A program made the position numbers and the translations under genes. The notes beneath the pieces are model-generated. The model had not been told where the DNA came from and searched no databases. It saw nothing but the letters and a program-made list of their open reading frames with translations. Source: Salibacteraceae bacterium (lineage in GTDB: Bacteria > Bacteroidota > Bacteroidia > Flavobacteriales_G > Salibacteraceae). From it: DNA of 64,000 nucleotides. Positions 1 to 10,272 of the stretch are shown here, piece after piece (the first letter of the stretch is position 1; every line of letters begins with the position of its first letter). The stretch covers positions 62,001 through 126,000 of the forward strand of contig JAGYJZ010000001.1 in the NCBI GenBank assembly GCA_018401875.1, in the 5' to 3' direction.

Positions 1-460
1 GGTTAACCGAAAAGATCATTTGAGACGTATTCACCTGTTGCACGACCTCACCATTTTTGGTGAGTTTTATATCTATGTTTTGAATATTTTGCGTTTTTGA
101 TAGGGTGATAAAATCGCCCACGGGCGCGCTGCCATCAAAAGCTTTGGCTTTTTCCCATGGCAAGCCCTTGGCCTTGCATTCAGCTTGTAAATCGCGGGCA
201 GTAAAATCTATACCAACGCTGACCTCGTTGTAATAGCGGTGTGCAAATTGTTCTTCTATGCTTTTTCCTGCGCGGTTAATTCTCACAACCAATTCCAACT
301 CATGGTGCACATCCTTCGAAAATGAGGGGATAAAAAACGGATTGCGCTTCGGTAAAAGTGCCGTATCGGGTTTGAAGAAGAAAACGGGTTCAGTGGGAAC
401 CGCACTGTTCATCTCTTTGGCGTGGGCAGCGTAATTTCTTCCTATGCAGATGATCTTCAT
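1..460 (-). CDS. Fumarylacetoacetate hydrolase (FAH) family protein, partial
   Basis: The first 153 codons are present; the 3' end lies beyond the left edge. The ATG at 460-458 gives a protein beginning MKIICIGRNYAAHAKE, the typical start of FAH-family acylpyruvases and 2-hydroxyhepta-2,4-diene-1,7-dioate isomerases. The central HHELELVV segment carries the acidic metal ligands of the family and is followed by the conserved GIDFTARDLQ motif. Such enzymes are cytosolic, Mg-dependent C-C hydrolases or oxaloacetate decarboxylases; the substrate cannot be told from this part. The start overlaps the stop of the upstream exonuclease as ATGA, so the two are probably co-translated. Confidence 0.85.
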   Translation of the reverse strand, partial: MKIICIGRNYAAHAKEMNSAVPTEPVFFFKPDTALLPKRNPFFIPSFSKDVHHELELVVRINRAGKSIEEQFAHRYYNEVSVGIDFTARDLQAECKAKGLPWEKAKAFDGSAPVGDFITLSKTQNIQNIDIKLTKNGEVVQQVNTSQMIFSVN

Positions 461-1248
461 TGCTTCGCGCTCTGATTATGGGCTTTTACACGATCCATAA
501 TGTCTTTAAACACCTTTTTCGTGGATAGAGGAAAATCGCCATTCATCAACCAACCGTAATAGCCTGGTTCCTTTCTGAAAACGTCTTCAACCGGGGTTCC
601 TTTGAATTTCCCGAAGTTGATGCATTCGCGTTGTTGATCGTCAAACACAATGCGACCCATGATATCGGCTGTCTTATTGTATTGAGAAAATTCCTCGAGG
701 AAATTAATATCTGCCTGTAATACCTCGTTGTAGCGCTCTAATTGGGCTTCAAGTATTTCATGCGTAGCTTCAATATCTGCCAATGCGCTGTGTGCGTTGG
801 TTAAGTCTTTGTCTAAATAAAATTTATAAGCAGCAACCAATGTGCGTTGTTCCATTTTGTGAAAAATGTTTTGAACGTCAACCATTTTTCGATCTTGAAA
901 ATCGAATTCAATTCCAGCACGATAGAACTCTTCAACGAGCATCGGAACGTCAAATTTGTTGCTGTTGTAACCTGCAAGATCACAATTAAACAAAAATTTA
1001 AAGAGGCTAGGAGCGAGGTCCGTAAACGTGGGTTCATTGGCCACATCTTCATTGCTGATTCCATGAATACTCTTTGATTCAGCACTGATTTCCATTTCTG
1101 GGTTTACTCGGTGCGTTTTCGTTGTTTTGCTTCCGTCAGGATTGAGTTTCACTATGGCAATCTCTACAATCCGATCTGAACCTACTGAAACACCCGTGGT
1201 TTCAAGGTCAATAAAAGCTAAAGGTCTGTTTAATTTTAACCGCGTCAT
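457..1248 (-). CDS. DnaQ-like (DEDDh) 3'-5' exonuclease
   Basis: A 263-aa protein with the three exonuclease motifs of the Pol III epsilon/RNase T superfamily: ExoI DLE (D14, E16), ExoII around GYNSNKFD (D100) and ExoIII H153-x4-D158. The H four residues before the last D marks the DEDDh class. The C-terminal ~60 residues (INFGKFKG...GWLMNGDFP) form a small accessory domain seen on many stand-alone Bacteroidota exonucleases. It is not fused to a polymerase or a GIY-YIG domain, so a role in proofreading or in RNA/DNA end trimming is equally possible. A box TACCTTTG lies five bases before the ATG, which would give an almost leaderless transcript. Its stop overlaps the next start by four bases. 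Confidence 0.85.
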   Translation of the reverse strand: MTRLKLNRPLAFIDLETTGVSVGSDRIVEIAIVKLNPDGSKTTKTHRVNPEMEISAESKSIHGISNEDVANEPTFTDLAPSLFKFLFNCDLAGYNSNKFDVPMLVEEFYRAGIEFDFQDRKMVDVQNIFHKMEQRTLVAAYKFYLDKDLTNAHSALADIEATHEILEAQLERYNEVLQADINFLEEFSQYNKTADIMGRIVFDDQQRECINFGKFKGTPVEDVFRKEPGYYGWLMNGDFPLSTKKVFKDIMDRVKAHNQSAKQ

Positions 1249-1253
1249 GCGGC

Positions 1254-1261
1254 CAAAGGTA
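1254..1261 (-). promoter_or_regulatory. Candidate -7 box TACCTTTG for the exonuclease gene
   Basis: The minus strand reads TACCTTTG, an exact match to the Bacteroidota -7 consensus TAnnTTTG, ending five bases before the exonuclease ATG. No TTG element is found at the usual 17-23 base spacing; the nearest is 26 bases away. The same octamer occurs ahead of two other minus-strand genes in this window. Confidence 0.4.
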
Positions 1262-1278
1262 CACGTGAGAAGGTGAAT

Positions 1279-4247
1279 TTAGAATTTCAATACTACATTC
1301 TGTGCAGTTCCCGCGTTGTCAATCTTAAACTCGCATCTTCTGTTGAGCTGCCTTCCGTCTGGATTGTCGCTTCCGTCTTCATTCGCATTGGGTGCAATGG
1401 GCACTGCTTCGCCAAAATACTGGTATGAAACTCGGCTGTTTGATATCCCTTTGTCGATCAAAAATTGATAGGCAGTTTTGGCTCTTTTTTCAGAAAGTGT
1501 TAGGTTGTATTCTGCTGTTCCAATCCAATCGGCATGGCCATCAATACGCAACTCGGTATTGCTTCTACTCAACATATATGAGTTGATTTTATTCAACTCG
1601 GCCACACTCGCTTCTCGTAAGAAAGACTTGTCAAAATCAAATAATATGTTTCTAAATACAATGGTTTCTTCTTTCTTGGCTTCAGGCGTTTTAACAACAG
1701 CGTCCGTAACAACATCATTTTCAATGACATTTTTTTCAGTGACTTCAGTGATTGCTGCTGGTTCAATTTTAGTTCCTTTTTGAGCAATCATTTCCTGTTT
1801 TTCCTCTAAGGGTTGAGCAACCTCAGGCTCAACAGCCATAACTTGCTCAATTGACTTTGCAACTGTGGCTTCAGGTTCTTGGATTTCATCTTCTAAGACT
1901 ATTGCTGCTTTTTCCGGCATTTCAGTGTCGATGGCTTCTTCAACTTCTAAAACCAACTTTTCCGCTGGTTCGACAGCTTCTTCTGCAGCGACTTCTTCTG
2001 TGGGTTTAAGTGGTTTGGTCACATCTTCAATAGCAACTTCTTCTTGTGCTTTTTCCTGCGGTATGATTGGTCCACTAGGCATAATCATGGAGCTATTATC
2101 GATCATTGAAGGATCTTCAATCATCACCATTTCAGATTCATCTACCTCTGGCAAGGTGGCTAGAAGTGCTTCAAAAGGGGCGTCTTTTAGCTTCTCTTCT
2201 ATCACGCGCATTTGCTGTTTCGGATAGGCTTGATTTTCGTCAATTACATTGGCCACGATATACCCTGCTCTTGCCTCAGGTAGCAAATCACTATAGAAAT
2301 ATTGATCAGCCGATACCACGTTTTTATTATATTTCGATTTTACCTCGTCTCTTGCCTGAACGAAAGCAACATCTTTTTCACCGATAATTTCACTGCTCAA
2401 GCGCACGCCATTCGGATCAAGAATATCAATCATCTTCACATAGTTGGTGAGTTCAATGGGGTTGTAGTTGGCCGCTATTAAGGAGCGAAGCGAATCCTTT
2501 TGCGTATCATTGATTTTACCCATGTCTTGCTCGGCAAAGTCTTCTTCTATTTTCTTGTCAATGTTAAAAAAGGCATTATTGATAAAGGCACGCTGCGCAT
2601 AAACTCTACCCGAGCTGTCTTGCATGTTCTCAATTTTAATTTCTTGAAAAAGGGAATAGTAATCGCATTGCTGCGGTACCTTGAAATCTCCAGAATGCGC
2701 CATGTAGCCGTCAGCTTCAATCCTGAATTTATAGTTGGTTTCGGTTTTTAGACGCATTTCATAAGTTCCATCTGTTGAATCTGCTGCGTAGTTATTTATC
2801 AATCTACCGGTTTTTCCATCGTAAACGGTGATGGTGGCACCCACTGCCTTTTTAAGGTCTTCACTGAATACAACTCCTCGAATAATTGTTGCTGATACGG
2901 CTTTGCAGTAAAGGATAATTCTATAGATATCTGTTTCTCCGTAGCCTCCATCTCTGTCTGAAGCATAATATCCTACCGCACCTTCGTCAGTGGTCACAAA
3001 ATATCGGTCGTGTCCAGGTGTGTTGATCGGAGGACCGAGATTTTCGGGTTGCGACCAATTACCGTTTTCGTCTAATATAGACTTGAATATATCATAGTCA
3101 CCCATTGAATTATGTCCATTTGAGGCAAAGTACAGGGTGTTTCCATCAGGCGTTAAAAAAGGCGCGTCTTCATCAAAACGGCTGTTAATTACATTCCCAA
3201 GAGTTTTTAGAGGCATCCAATTTCCGTCCTCGTCTTTTTGCGTTTTGTAGATATCTCTTCCTCCATAACCACTGCCCAATTCGCTAACCACAAACATTTG
3301 CTGTTGGTCCTGCGTTATGAAAACGGATGGTTCGTAGCCTCTTGTAGAGTTAATCCCACTTTGGTCGCGAACCGGTATTGTCCAAATGCCTTCTTCCAAT
3401 GTGCTCACCCATACATCTTCCTCTCTGTAAATGTATAGCTGTGTTTCATCCGCGGCATAAGTGATGGCAGCATCGTGATCGTTTGAGTTAATCTCTGCGT
3501 TCATGAATCGACTCGTAGAGTCTAAGTTTGATGCCATGGTCCATGAGCCGTCTATATTTAACGAGTAGTAAATGTCTTCGTAGTATTTATCGTCTGTATC
3601 CTTATCATCACCAGTGCTGCCCTTTCTTCGGGAAGTAAAGAGAATTATGCTTTCATCGCTCGAAACTACGGGCGAATAATCGGCATATTCACTGTTGATG
3701 TACTTCCCTAAATTTTCAATTCTGATGTGTTCTTTGTTGTTCTCAAACTGAACTTTACCATTCTGACACATTTCGATGTAACGTGGAATGTCTTCGTCAA
3801 GCATTCAGGAGTTAGGTCTTCAAACTTCCTCATTAGTCCCATATAAGTTTGGAAATGACTTATCGCGTCATCAAAAGCGCCAGCCTACTGCGCAGCTTTC
3901 TCAGCGAAAAGGAACATGTCAGAAAGTGTATCCTTTTTGGTGTATTTCAGAGCTTTCTCGAAGTATGGTGAAGCTTTGCCACGATGGATCCCCTGCTCAT
4001 AAATGGCAATACCCATTTCATAGTTATAATCGGGATTGTCGGGAGCAAGTTGAAGAAGGTCATGGTAAAGGTATTCGGCATCGGCTAAATTTCCAGTATT
4101 CAGTGATTTGATGGCTTTGATGTGAAGTTTCCGTTCTTCGCGTGACTGCCCAAAGGCAGTTATAGCCAACAACAGCGAGAAGAAAACAAGCAAGAAGAAT
4201 ACCTTCCCGGGAGCTGTAGAATGAGTGATTCTTTCTGAATACCGCAT
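1279..4247 (-). pseudogene. TPR / PD40 / OmpA-domain outer-membrane protein, interrupted
   Basis: One gene is split by two lesions. The N-terminal part (4247-3888) has a signal peptide ending near AFGQ and TPR-like helices; it stops at TAG 3885-3887. Reading through gives AGAFDDAISHF, clearly more TPR. Close to 3802-3806 the frame then changes: adding one A to GAATG restores TPEMLDEDIPRY and joins the long remainder. That remainder has WD40-like PD40 repeats (blocks of the type DGNTLYFASNG), a carboxypeptidase-regulatory-like domain, a Glu/Ala/Val-rich linker of about 150 residues, and a C-terminal OmpA domain (FDFDKSFL..., RIDGHAD). Restored length is about 989 aa. Proteins of this type accompany PorP/SprF in type IX secretion and gliding loci and bind peptidoglycan. 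The lesions may be real or sequence errors. Confidence 0.75.
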
Positions 4248-4274
4248 AGAATAAGGATTAGGATGACCTATTCA

Positions 4275-4302
4275 CAAATCTACCTCCTTTCAATGCGGAC
4301 AA
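4275..4302 (-). promoter_or_regulatory. Candidate promoter (TTG-N17-TAGATTTG)
   Basis: On the minus strand TTG (4302-4300) is followed after 17 bases by TAGATTTG (4282-4275), the two-part Bacteroidota sigma-ABfr-type promoter. The box ends 27 bases before the ATG at 4247, a reasonable leader length. This is the best-formed promoter candidate in the window. Confidence 0.5.
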
Positions 4303-4559
4303 TGTTTGATGACTCCGTTCTTATAAACAGAAAAATGTTAATTCAGAATTAATTTAATCAACTGTTATTGAGTTATATAAGCATCTTGGATTGAAGTTGA
4401 TTTTATCCAACCCTGTGAATTACGGTCAATGATTCAACCCAATGTTGAAATCTTGTTAGTATTTCTCTGGTTCAATAATACACTGTTGCTCACCAAGTTC
4501 TACGAGCGCATCATGAGAAGAATTCAGAAGATGATAGGAAGGATTTGGTTTACAGAAAG
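4303..4559. other. Intergenic region without a recognised gene
   Basis: The whole gap between the broken OmpA gene (start 4247) and the E2 stop (4560) is about 310 bases. Apart from the promoter at 4275-4302 it is AT-rich, with no convincing ORF, hairpin terminator or repeat. Confidence 0.5.
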
Positions 4560-5897
4560 CTATATACCTCTGTTTACATCCCAATTTTCTAAATAGTCAG
4601 CCACACGTCTCACAAACATTCCACCTAATGCACCGTCTACCACGCGGTGGTCATACGAATGCGACAAGAACATAAAGTGACGAATGCCTATTGTATCGCC
4701 AGCATCGGTTTCGATTACTGCAGGTTTCTTTTTGATGGCGCCCACTGCCATTACCGCTACTTGCGGCTGATTAATGATGGGGGTGCCAAATACATTGCCG
4801 AAGGTTCCAACGTTAGAAACAGTATATGTTCCACCTTGAATTTCGTCAGGCATCAATTTGTTTTCCCGAGCGCGTTTGGCCAAATCATTCACTGACTTTG
4901 TAATGCCGAGTAAGTTGAGTTGATCTGCATTCTTGATTACCGGAACGATAAGATTTCCGCTCGGCAGTGCCGCAGCCATGCCAATATTGATGTTTTTCTT
5001 GCGAATAATTTTTTCTCCTTCTACGGAAACATTGATCATCGGAAAATCTTTGATGGCCTTGACAATAGCTTCGATGAAAATTGGGGTGAAGGTCAGTTTT
5101 TCACCTTCTTGCTGCTCGAAGTGCTTTTTCATCTTATTGCGCCAATTCACGATATTAGTTACGTCTGCCTCAACAAAACTCGTCACATGCGCTGAGGTTT
5201 GCTTTGACTTCACCATGTTCACCGCTATTAACTTGCGCATGCGGTCCATCTCGATAATTTCAACATCACCCGAAACAGACGTAGTTGGCGCAGATTGCAC
5301 AACAGATCCTTGTTTTGTAGAAGCAGCTGTTTGCTGATCTGGGGCTGTGCCACTAGTGTTAGACGCTCCGTTTTTGCGTCCATCTACAAATGCAAGTATG
5401 TCTTTTTTGGTAACTCTACCCTCATTGCCACTGCCGTGTATTTTATCCAATTCGTCCACTGCGATTCCCTCTTCTTTAGCGATGCTTTTTACCAATGGGC
5501 TGTAAAAGCGCTCTGATCCAGAATAGTTAAGCGCTGCTGCAGGTGCCGCGCTTTGGGCAGCTTGATGCACTGTGTTTTCGATTTCTGAAATCACCTCCGG
5601 AGCGGGAGCTTCGGTGGCTTGACTACTTGACGGTGCGCTGCTCGGTGCTGCGTCACCTTCAGCTCCGATAATGGCTATGGCTTGACCAACGGCCGCCACT
5701 TCACCTTCCTGAACGAGTATTTTTAAGATTTTCCCTGAAGCCGGAGATGGCACTTCACTATCAACTTTGTCTGTGGCAATTTCTACGATCGCTTCCTCTG
5801 ACTCAACACTGTCGCCTTCACTTTTCAACCACGTTGTTATCGTTGCCTCAGCAACACTTTCGCCCATTTTGGGGAGTATAACTTCAATTTGCGCCAT
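4560..5897 (-). CDS. 2-oxoacid dehydrogenase complex E2 (dihydrolipoamide acyltransferase)
   Basis: The 445-aa protein starts at MAQIEVILPK; an upstream in-frame ATG only adds ten unrelated residues. It has one lipoyl domain with the acceptor lysine in ATDKVDS (K44), an Ala/Pro/Ser-rich linker, an E3-binding domain (around SPLVKSIAKEEGI... GRVTKKDI), a second linker, and a C-terminal acyltransferase domain with the catalytic DHRVVDG motif. A single lipoyl domain and this layout are common in branched-chain or generic 2-oxoacid E2 proteins of Bacteroidota, so branched-chain 2-oxoacid dehydrogenase is likelier than pyruvate dehydrogenase, but E1 and E3 genes are not adjacent to settle it. It is divergent from the TonB receptor gene. 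Confidence 0.9.
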   Translation of the reverse strand: MAQIEVILPKMGESVAEATITTWLKSEGDSVESEEAIVEIATDKVDSEVPSPASGKILKILVQEGEVAAVGQAIAIIGAEGDAAPSSAPSSSQATEAPAPEVISEIENTVHQAAQSAAPAAALNYSGSERFYSPLVKSIAKEEGIAVDELDKIHGSGNEGRVTKKDILAFVDGRKNGASNTSGTAPDQQTAASTKQGSVVQSAPTTSVSGDVEIIEMDRMRKLIAVNMVKSKQTSAHVTSFVEADVTNIVNWRNKMKKHFEQQEGEKLTFTPIFIEAIVKAIKDFPMINVSVEGEKIIRKKNINIGMAAALPSGNLIVPVIKNADQLNLLGITKSVNDLAKRARENKLMPDEIQGGTYTVSNVGTFGNVFGTPIINQPQVAVMAVGAIKKKPAVIETDAGDTIGIRHFMFLSHSYDHRVVDGALGGMFVRRVADYLENWDVNRGI

Positions 5898-5924
5898 GCG
5901 ATTTTGATTTGTTTTTAAGGGCTG

Positions 5925-5932
5925 CAAACTTA
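5925..5932 (-). promoter_or_regulatory. Candidate -7 box TAAGTTTG for the E2 gene
   Basis: The minus strand reads TAAGTTTG, matching TAnnTTTG, 27 bases before the E2 start. There is no clear TTG at the -33 position, so this rests on the -7 box and its position. Confidence 0.4.
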
Positions 5933-6004
5933 CGTTAAACTCAGTAAGTTAAAAACCCGTTTTTGATGAACAAACATCAAAGCTTTGTGTTGATCTTCGT
6001 TACT

Positions 6005-8416
6005 ATGCAAAAAATCACCATCACGTTCTTCTGCTTTGCGTTCTTTTCTTTTTCTGTCGTGGCTCAAAATGCGATTATTAAGGGAAAAGTTTTTAATCCG
6101 ATCAATAATGAGCCTGTGCCTTTTGCCAATGTGGTGATTCAAGGTACAACCACAGGAACCAGCACTGACATTGATGGAAAATACGAAATTTCAGGTTTAG
6201 ATCCGAAGTTATACAACATCGAAGCTACATCATTAGGCTTCAGAAAGGCGGTAGTATACGAAATTCAAACTTTCAATAATCGCCCAGTGAATATTGACAT
6301 CGAAATGACGGAAGATGCGCAATTGCTCGAAGGTGTTGAGATTACGGCCTCACCATTCAGTAAAAAGGAAGAAGCCCCCGTTTCGATGAGAACGATTGGC
6401 GTATCAGAAATTGAGCGCAATCCGGGCGGCAACCGCGATATTAGTCGTGTTATTCAGTCGCTCCCCGGAGTGGCGTCTTCACCCTCCTTTCGAAACGATA
6501 TTATTATTCGTGGTGGCGGACCAAATGAAAACCGTTTCTACCTCGATGGCATCGAAGTGCCAAACATTAATCATTTCGCCACCCAAGGTGCTTCAGGAGG
6601 ACCGGTTGGATTAATCAACGTTAACTTTATCAATGAGGTCGAGTTTTATTCGTCCGCCTTCCCGAGCAACCGCGGAAATGCACTGAGTTCAGTATTCGAC
6701 TTTACGCAGAAAGATGGAAATCCTGATGGAATAAAAGCAAACGTTACCGTGGGAAGTAGCGATTATGGTTTGACGCTTGATGGTCCGCTTGGAAAAAGAA
6801 CTACCTGCATTTTTTCCGTGAGAAGGTCATACTTGCAGTTTTTGTTTAGGGCCTTGCAGCTCCCATTTTTGCCTATATACAATGATTCGCAGTTTAAAGT
6901 GAAAACTAAGCTCAACGATAAAAATGAGATTTCATTTATTGGGTTGGGAGCGCTCGATCAATTTGAGCTTAATGAAAGCGCCAATGATGGCGTTACAGAT
7001 GCAGAGACGCTCGAAAGAAACCGATATATTTTGGGTAACATTCCGTCAAACGATCAGTGGAACTATACAGTGGGAGCGAATTACAAGCATTTTTCTGGTA
7101 ATAGCTTTCAGCAGGTGGTGGTGAGCAGAAACCACCTGAATAATAAGGCGGTGAAGTATCAAGGCAATGACGACAGTGATGAAGCCAATAAAATCCTTGA
7201 TTATTTAAGTGAAGAGATTGAAAACAAGTTGAGGTTAGAACACACTTGGAGAAAAAACGGATGGAAGTGGAATATGGGAGTAGGTTACGAGAATGCGTTG
7301 TACACAAACAGCACCTTCAATCGCATTGTAACTACCACTGGCCAAGAGCTTTTGATCGATTTCGACTCGGAAGTTTTTCTGAATAAGTACTCTGTTTTTT
7401 CTCAGCTTTCAAAGTCGTTTGTGAAAGATCGCTTGAAGCTTTCCGCTGGAATACGAAGCGATTTTAGTGACTACAACACAGAAATGTCGAATCCGCTCGA
7501 TCAGCTATCACCTCGATTCGCAGCTTCATTTCTATTTGCTCCAAAATGGAGTGTTAATGGGAGTGTTGGCCGTTTTCATCAGTTGCCTCCATTCACTGTG
7601 CTAGGTTATCGCGATGCAGGCAACAATTTGGTAAATAAGCAAAGTGGTGTTTCCTACATCAGTGCTGATCATTATGTATTCGGAGTAGAGTTTTTACCCG
7701 CTACAAATACGAAGATCACCGTTGAAGGATTTTGCAAGTCTTACCGCAATTATCCTTTTCTCTTGAGAGATAACATAACGTTGGCTAACCTCGGTAGTGA
7801 TTTCGGTGTAATTGGCAACGAGCCGGTTACATCAAGCTCAGAAGGACGTGCTTATGGCGCTGAGTTTTTGGCGCAGCAAAAGCTCTTCAAAGGGTTTTAT
7901 GGTATTGTAGCTTACACGCTCGTAATAAGCGAGTTTGAAGATAAAAATGGAGATTTCATTCCTTCTGCGTGGGATAATGGAAACATCCTTACGCTGACTG
8001 GTGGAAAGAAGTTCAAGGGCAATTGGGAAGTTGGAGTGCGCTTCAGGTATTTGGGTGGCGCTCCTTACACGCCTTTTGATCAATCGTTATCATCATTGAA
8101 AAATAGCTGGGATTTGCGCGGGGTAGGATTACTCGATTACAATCAGCTTAATTCTCAAAGAAATGGAGCGGTGCATCAACTTGACTTGCGTATTGACAAG
8201 CGATTTTTCTTCGATAAGTGGTCGCTCAATATTTATTTCGATGTGCAGAACGCGTATAATTATCAAGCACCGTTATCTCCGTTTATTACGGTTGAAAGAG
8301 ATGAAAATGGCTTACCTCTCGAAGATCCAAATGACCCAAGTAGGTATTCTACCAAATTGGTTGAGAATTTCTCAGGAAACGTGCTTCCATCGATCGGACT
8401 GATTATCGAATTGTAG
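6005..8416 (+). CDS. TonB-dependent receptor with CarboxypepD_reg-like N-terminal domain
   Basis: I chose the ATG at 6005 (MQKITITFF), which places a normal signal peptide ending at SVVAQ; an upstream ATG would bury it behind 14 residues. The mature 803-aa protein starts with a carboxypeptidase-regulatory-like beta domain (IKGKVFNP... DIDGKYEI), then a plug domain with the QSLPGV and IIIRGGGPNENRFYLDG blocks, then a long beta-barrel ending in an alternating hydrophobic strand (LPSIGLIIEL). This layout is of the Bacteroidota outer-membrane TonB-dependent transporters. No SusD partner is adjacent, so it is not a SusCD pair; no substrate can be assigned. It stands alone between two minus-strand blocks. 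Confidence 0.9.
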   Translation: MQKITITFFCFAFFSFSVVAQNAIIKGKVFNPINNEPVPFANVVIQGTTTGTSTDIDGKYEISGLDPKLYNIEATSLGFRKAVVYEIQTFNNRPVNIDIEMTEDAQLLEGVEITASPFSKKEEAPVSMRTIGVSEIERNPGGNRDISRVIQSLPGVASSPSFRNDIIIRGGGPNENRFYLDGIEVPNINHFATQGASGGPVGLINVNFINEVEFYSSAFPSNRGNALSSVFDFTQKDGNPDGIKANVTVGSSDYGLTLDGPLGKRTTCIFSVRRSYLQFLFRALQLPFLPIYNDSQFKVKTKLNDKNEISFIGLGALDQFELNESANDGVTDAETLERNRYILGNIPSNDQWNYTVGANYKHFSGNSFQQVVVSRNHLNNKAVKYQGNDDSDEANKILDYLSEEIENKLRLEHTWRKNGWKWNMGVGYENALYTNSTFNRIVTTTGQELLIDFDSEVFLNKYSVFSQLSKSFVKDRLKLSAGIRSDFSDYNTEMSNPLDQLSPRFAASFLFAPKWSVNGSVGRFHQLPPFTVLGYRDAGNNLVNKQSGVSYISADHYVFGVEFLPATNTKITVEGFCKSYRNYPFLLRDNITLANLGSDFGVIGNEPVTSSSEGRAYGAEFLAQQKLFKGFYGIVAYTLVISEFEDKNGDFIPSAWDNGNILTLTGGKKFKGNWEVGVRFRYLGGAPYTPFDQSLSSLKNSWDLRGVGLLDYNQLNSQRNGAVHQLDLRIDKRFFFDKWSLNIYFDVQNAYNYQAPLSPFITVERDENGLPLEDPNDPSRYSTKLVENFSGNVLPSIGLIIEL

Positions 8417-8462
8417 CAAGAAAAGGCTTTAAGGTGCAGAATGTAATGTAGAGAAGTCGTTC

Positions 8463-10256
8463 TTAGAAGCGAATGCCCACAATGAGGATGTCGTCAATTT
8501 GTTCTTCTTCATCGCCCATCCATTCTTCGATGCGCGTGTTTAGAATCTCCTTTTGTTTGTTCATGGTTTCAGGTTGCACTTGAACCAACAGTTTTTTGAA
8601 TTGACTGTATTTGAATTTCTTCCCTGAAGGACCTCCAAACTGATCAGCGTAACCGTCAGAGAAAATGTATACGGAGTCACCGGCTTCAATGTCAATTTCA
8701 TGATTGGTATATGGCGTTTCGAGGTTGTCGCCATAAATTCCTACCGGCTGTCTGTCGCCCCGTGTCTCGATTATTTCACCGTCACGAATTAACCAGAAAG
8801 GATTGTTCGCACCTGCGTATTCTATCTTTTTACCCTTTTTAGGAATGGTGCAAATGGCGATGTCCATGCCGTCTTTGGTTTGGTCAGACGATGGATGCTT
8901 ATTCAAGGCTTTAATAACACCGTGCTTGAGCGCAAGTAATATTTCACTAGGCTGGGTGATGCCTTTTTCGTTTACAATTTCATTCAATAGCGATGAGCCA
9001 ATCATCGACATGAGCGCTCCAGGCACTCCGTGACCAGTGCAATCGGCTGCGGCAATAATCGCCTTATCGTTCTTTTCGGAGAACCAATAAAAATCACCAC
9101 TCACGATGTCTTTTGGTCTAAAGAGCACCATGCTATTTTTCAGTGACTGATCGATTTCTTCTTTTGATGGAAGGATGGCTTCTTGAATTCGTTTAGCGTA
9201 TAGAATACTGTCCTTCACTTGCTCATACAGTTCGGCAATCTGCTCGCTTTGTTTTTCGATTTCTTCTTTTTGGCGCACTACTTCAGCTGTTCTTTCGCGC
9301 ACTTTTTCTTCCATGTCTTCGCTGTACTCTTTCAAGTTTTTGCGCATGACAAGCAGTGATTGGCCTAATTCGTCTTGATCACTCAATGGTGTATATTCGG
9401 TATTATATCCACCCGAACCAACGGCTATGGCAAAATCTTTCGTACTGCGCAGTCCAGAAACTACCGTTTCGAGGGCATTCGCCATTTCACCAATTTCGTC
9501 TCCGCGAGAATTAATCCAACTCTTTGGAAAAATACCTTTTGACAGATCGAGTAAGATCAGCCGCAGTTTGCGCACGGGAGAAACGATGGTCCTCGTGGTC
9601 AAGAAGGCGATGATAATGCCTGCTACTGTCAGCGCAATTCCTAGATTTTTGATCAATAACCGCACTTTCTGAAACGATTCAATCATCGTTGCAGTAATGA
9701 TCTTGGTCGCTTTCTTTTTATTGTCGATGAGCACTTGAAGCATTTCAAGCGTTATATCAGTGTAGTTATCGATGTCTCCACCTTCCTCAACCATCGAATT
9801 CGCCATAAACAAATTCATGGGCTCGTTATACGCATCCAAACTGCCCAATGCTTGCTTCACAAATTCGTGGTTAGACCACAGCATTTCAATATTGTCAAAA
9901 ACGGGTTCTAAAGATGAGCGTGTGCTATCATCCCACCTCTGAGAAAGCGCTTCAAGTTCGCGCTTTAGGTTTGGGTAGTCGGCAACAGTAAGTCTGTTTA
10001 ATAAGGCCTTGTCTTCGTTTTCAGAAGGACTCGGAAGGTAAACCCAGTTGCTGATAAGCATTTTTGATCGAACGATCATGAGCTTTAGCTCTTCAAGCTT
10101 TGCAATAGATGGGGTGTGATTGTTAGTGATCTCCTCGTTAATCTCCTGGCTTTCAACGAAGGTCTTGTTGGTGATGTAGAAGGCGATTATGGTAGAGAGA
10201 ATGACTACCGCAAACCCCAAGCTAATTTTCCTACCGATACTGAAATGTGAAAACAT
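8463..10256 (-). CDS. Membrane sensor: four-helix periplasmic domain, HAMP, coiled coil, SpoIIE/PP2C phosphatase
   Basis: This 597-aa protein has a first membrane helix near residues 10-30, a periplasmic helical domain of about 160 residues resembling 4HB chemoreceptor sensors, a second membrane helix (around AGIIIAFLTT) followed by a HAMP domain (TRTIVSPVRKLR), a coiled coil (EEKVRERTAEVVRQKEEIE), and a C-terminal SpoIIE-type PP2C phosphatase with the metal motifs AADCTGHGVPGALMS and SDGYADQFGG. It should dephosphorylate a Ser/Thr-phosphorylated protein such as an anti-anti-sigma factor in response to an envelope signal; no STAS or anti-sigma gene is in the window. It is last in a unit with a TPR protein and a YfiR-like protein (16 bases and 4 bases apart). 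Confidence 0.9.
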   Translation of the reverse strand: MFSHFSIGRKISLGFAVVILSTIIAFYITNKTFVESQEINEEITNNHTPSIAKLEELKLMIVRSKMLISNWVYLPSPSENEDKALLNRLTVADYPNLKRELEALSQRWDDSTRSSLEPVFDNIEMLWSNHEFVKQALGSLDAYNEPMNLFMANSMVEEGGDIDNYTDITLEMLQVLIDNKKKATKIITATMIESFQKVRLLIKNLGIALTVAGIIIAFLTTRTIVSPVRKLRLILLDLSKGIFPKSWINSRGDEIGEMANALETVVSGLRSTKDFAIAVGSGGYNTEYTPLSDQDELGQSLLVMRKNLKEYSEDMEEKVRERTAEVVRQKEEIEKQSEQIAELYEQVKDSILYAKRIQEAILPSKEEIDQSLKNSMVLFRPKDIVSGDFYWFSEKNDKAIIAAADCTGHGVPGALMSMIGSSLLNEIVNEKGITQPSEILLALKHGVIKALNKHPSSDQTKDGMDIAICTIPKKGKKIEYAGANNPFWLIRDGEIIETRGDRQPVGIYGDNLETPYTNHEIDIEAGDSVYIFSDGYADQFGGPSGKKFKYSQFKKLLVQVQPETMNKQKEILNTRIEEWMGDEEEQIDDILIVGIRF

Positions 10257-10272
10257 ATTCGTTGTGGATCTC

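Noticed and set aside
1865..2227. A Ser-rich ORF on the plus strand opposite the first OmpA gene
   Set aside because: It is the complement of the Glu/Ala-rich linker (GAA/GCA codons reversed to TTC/TGC); it has no start context, signal or family.
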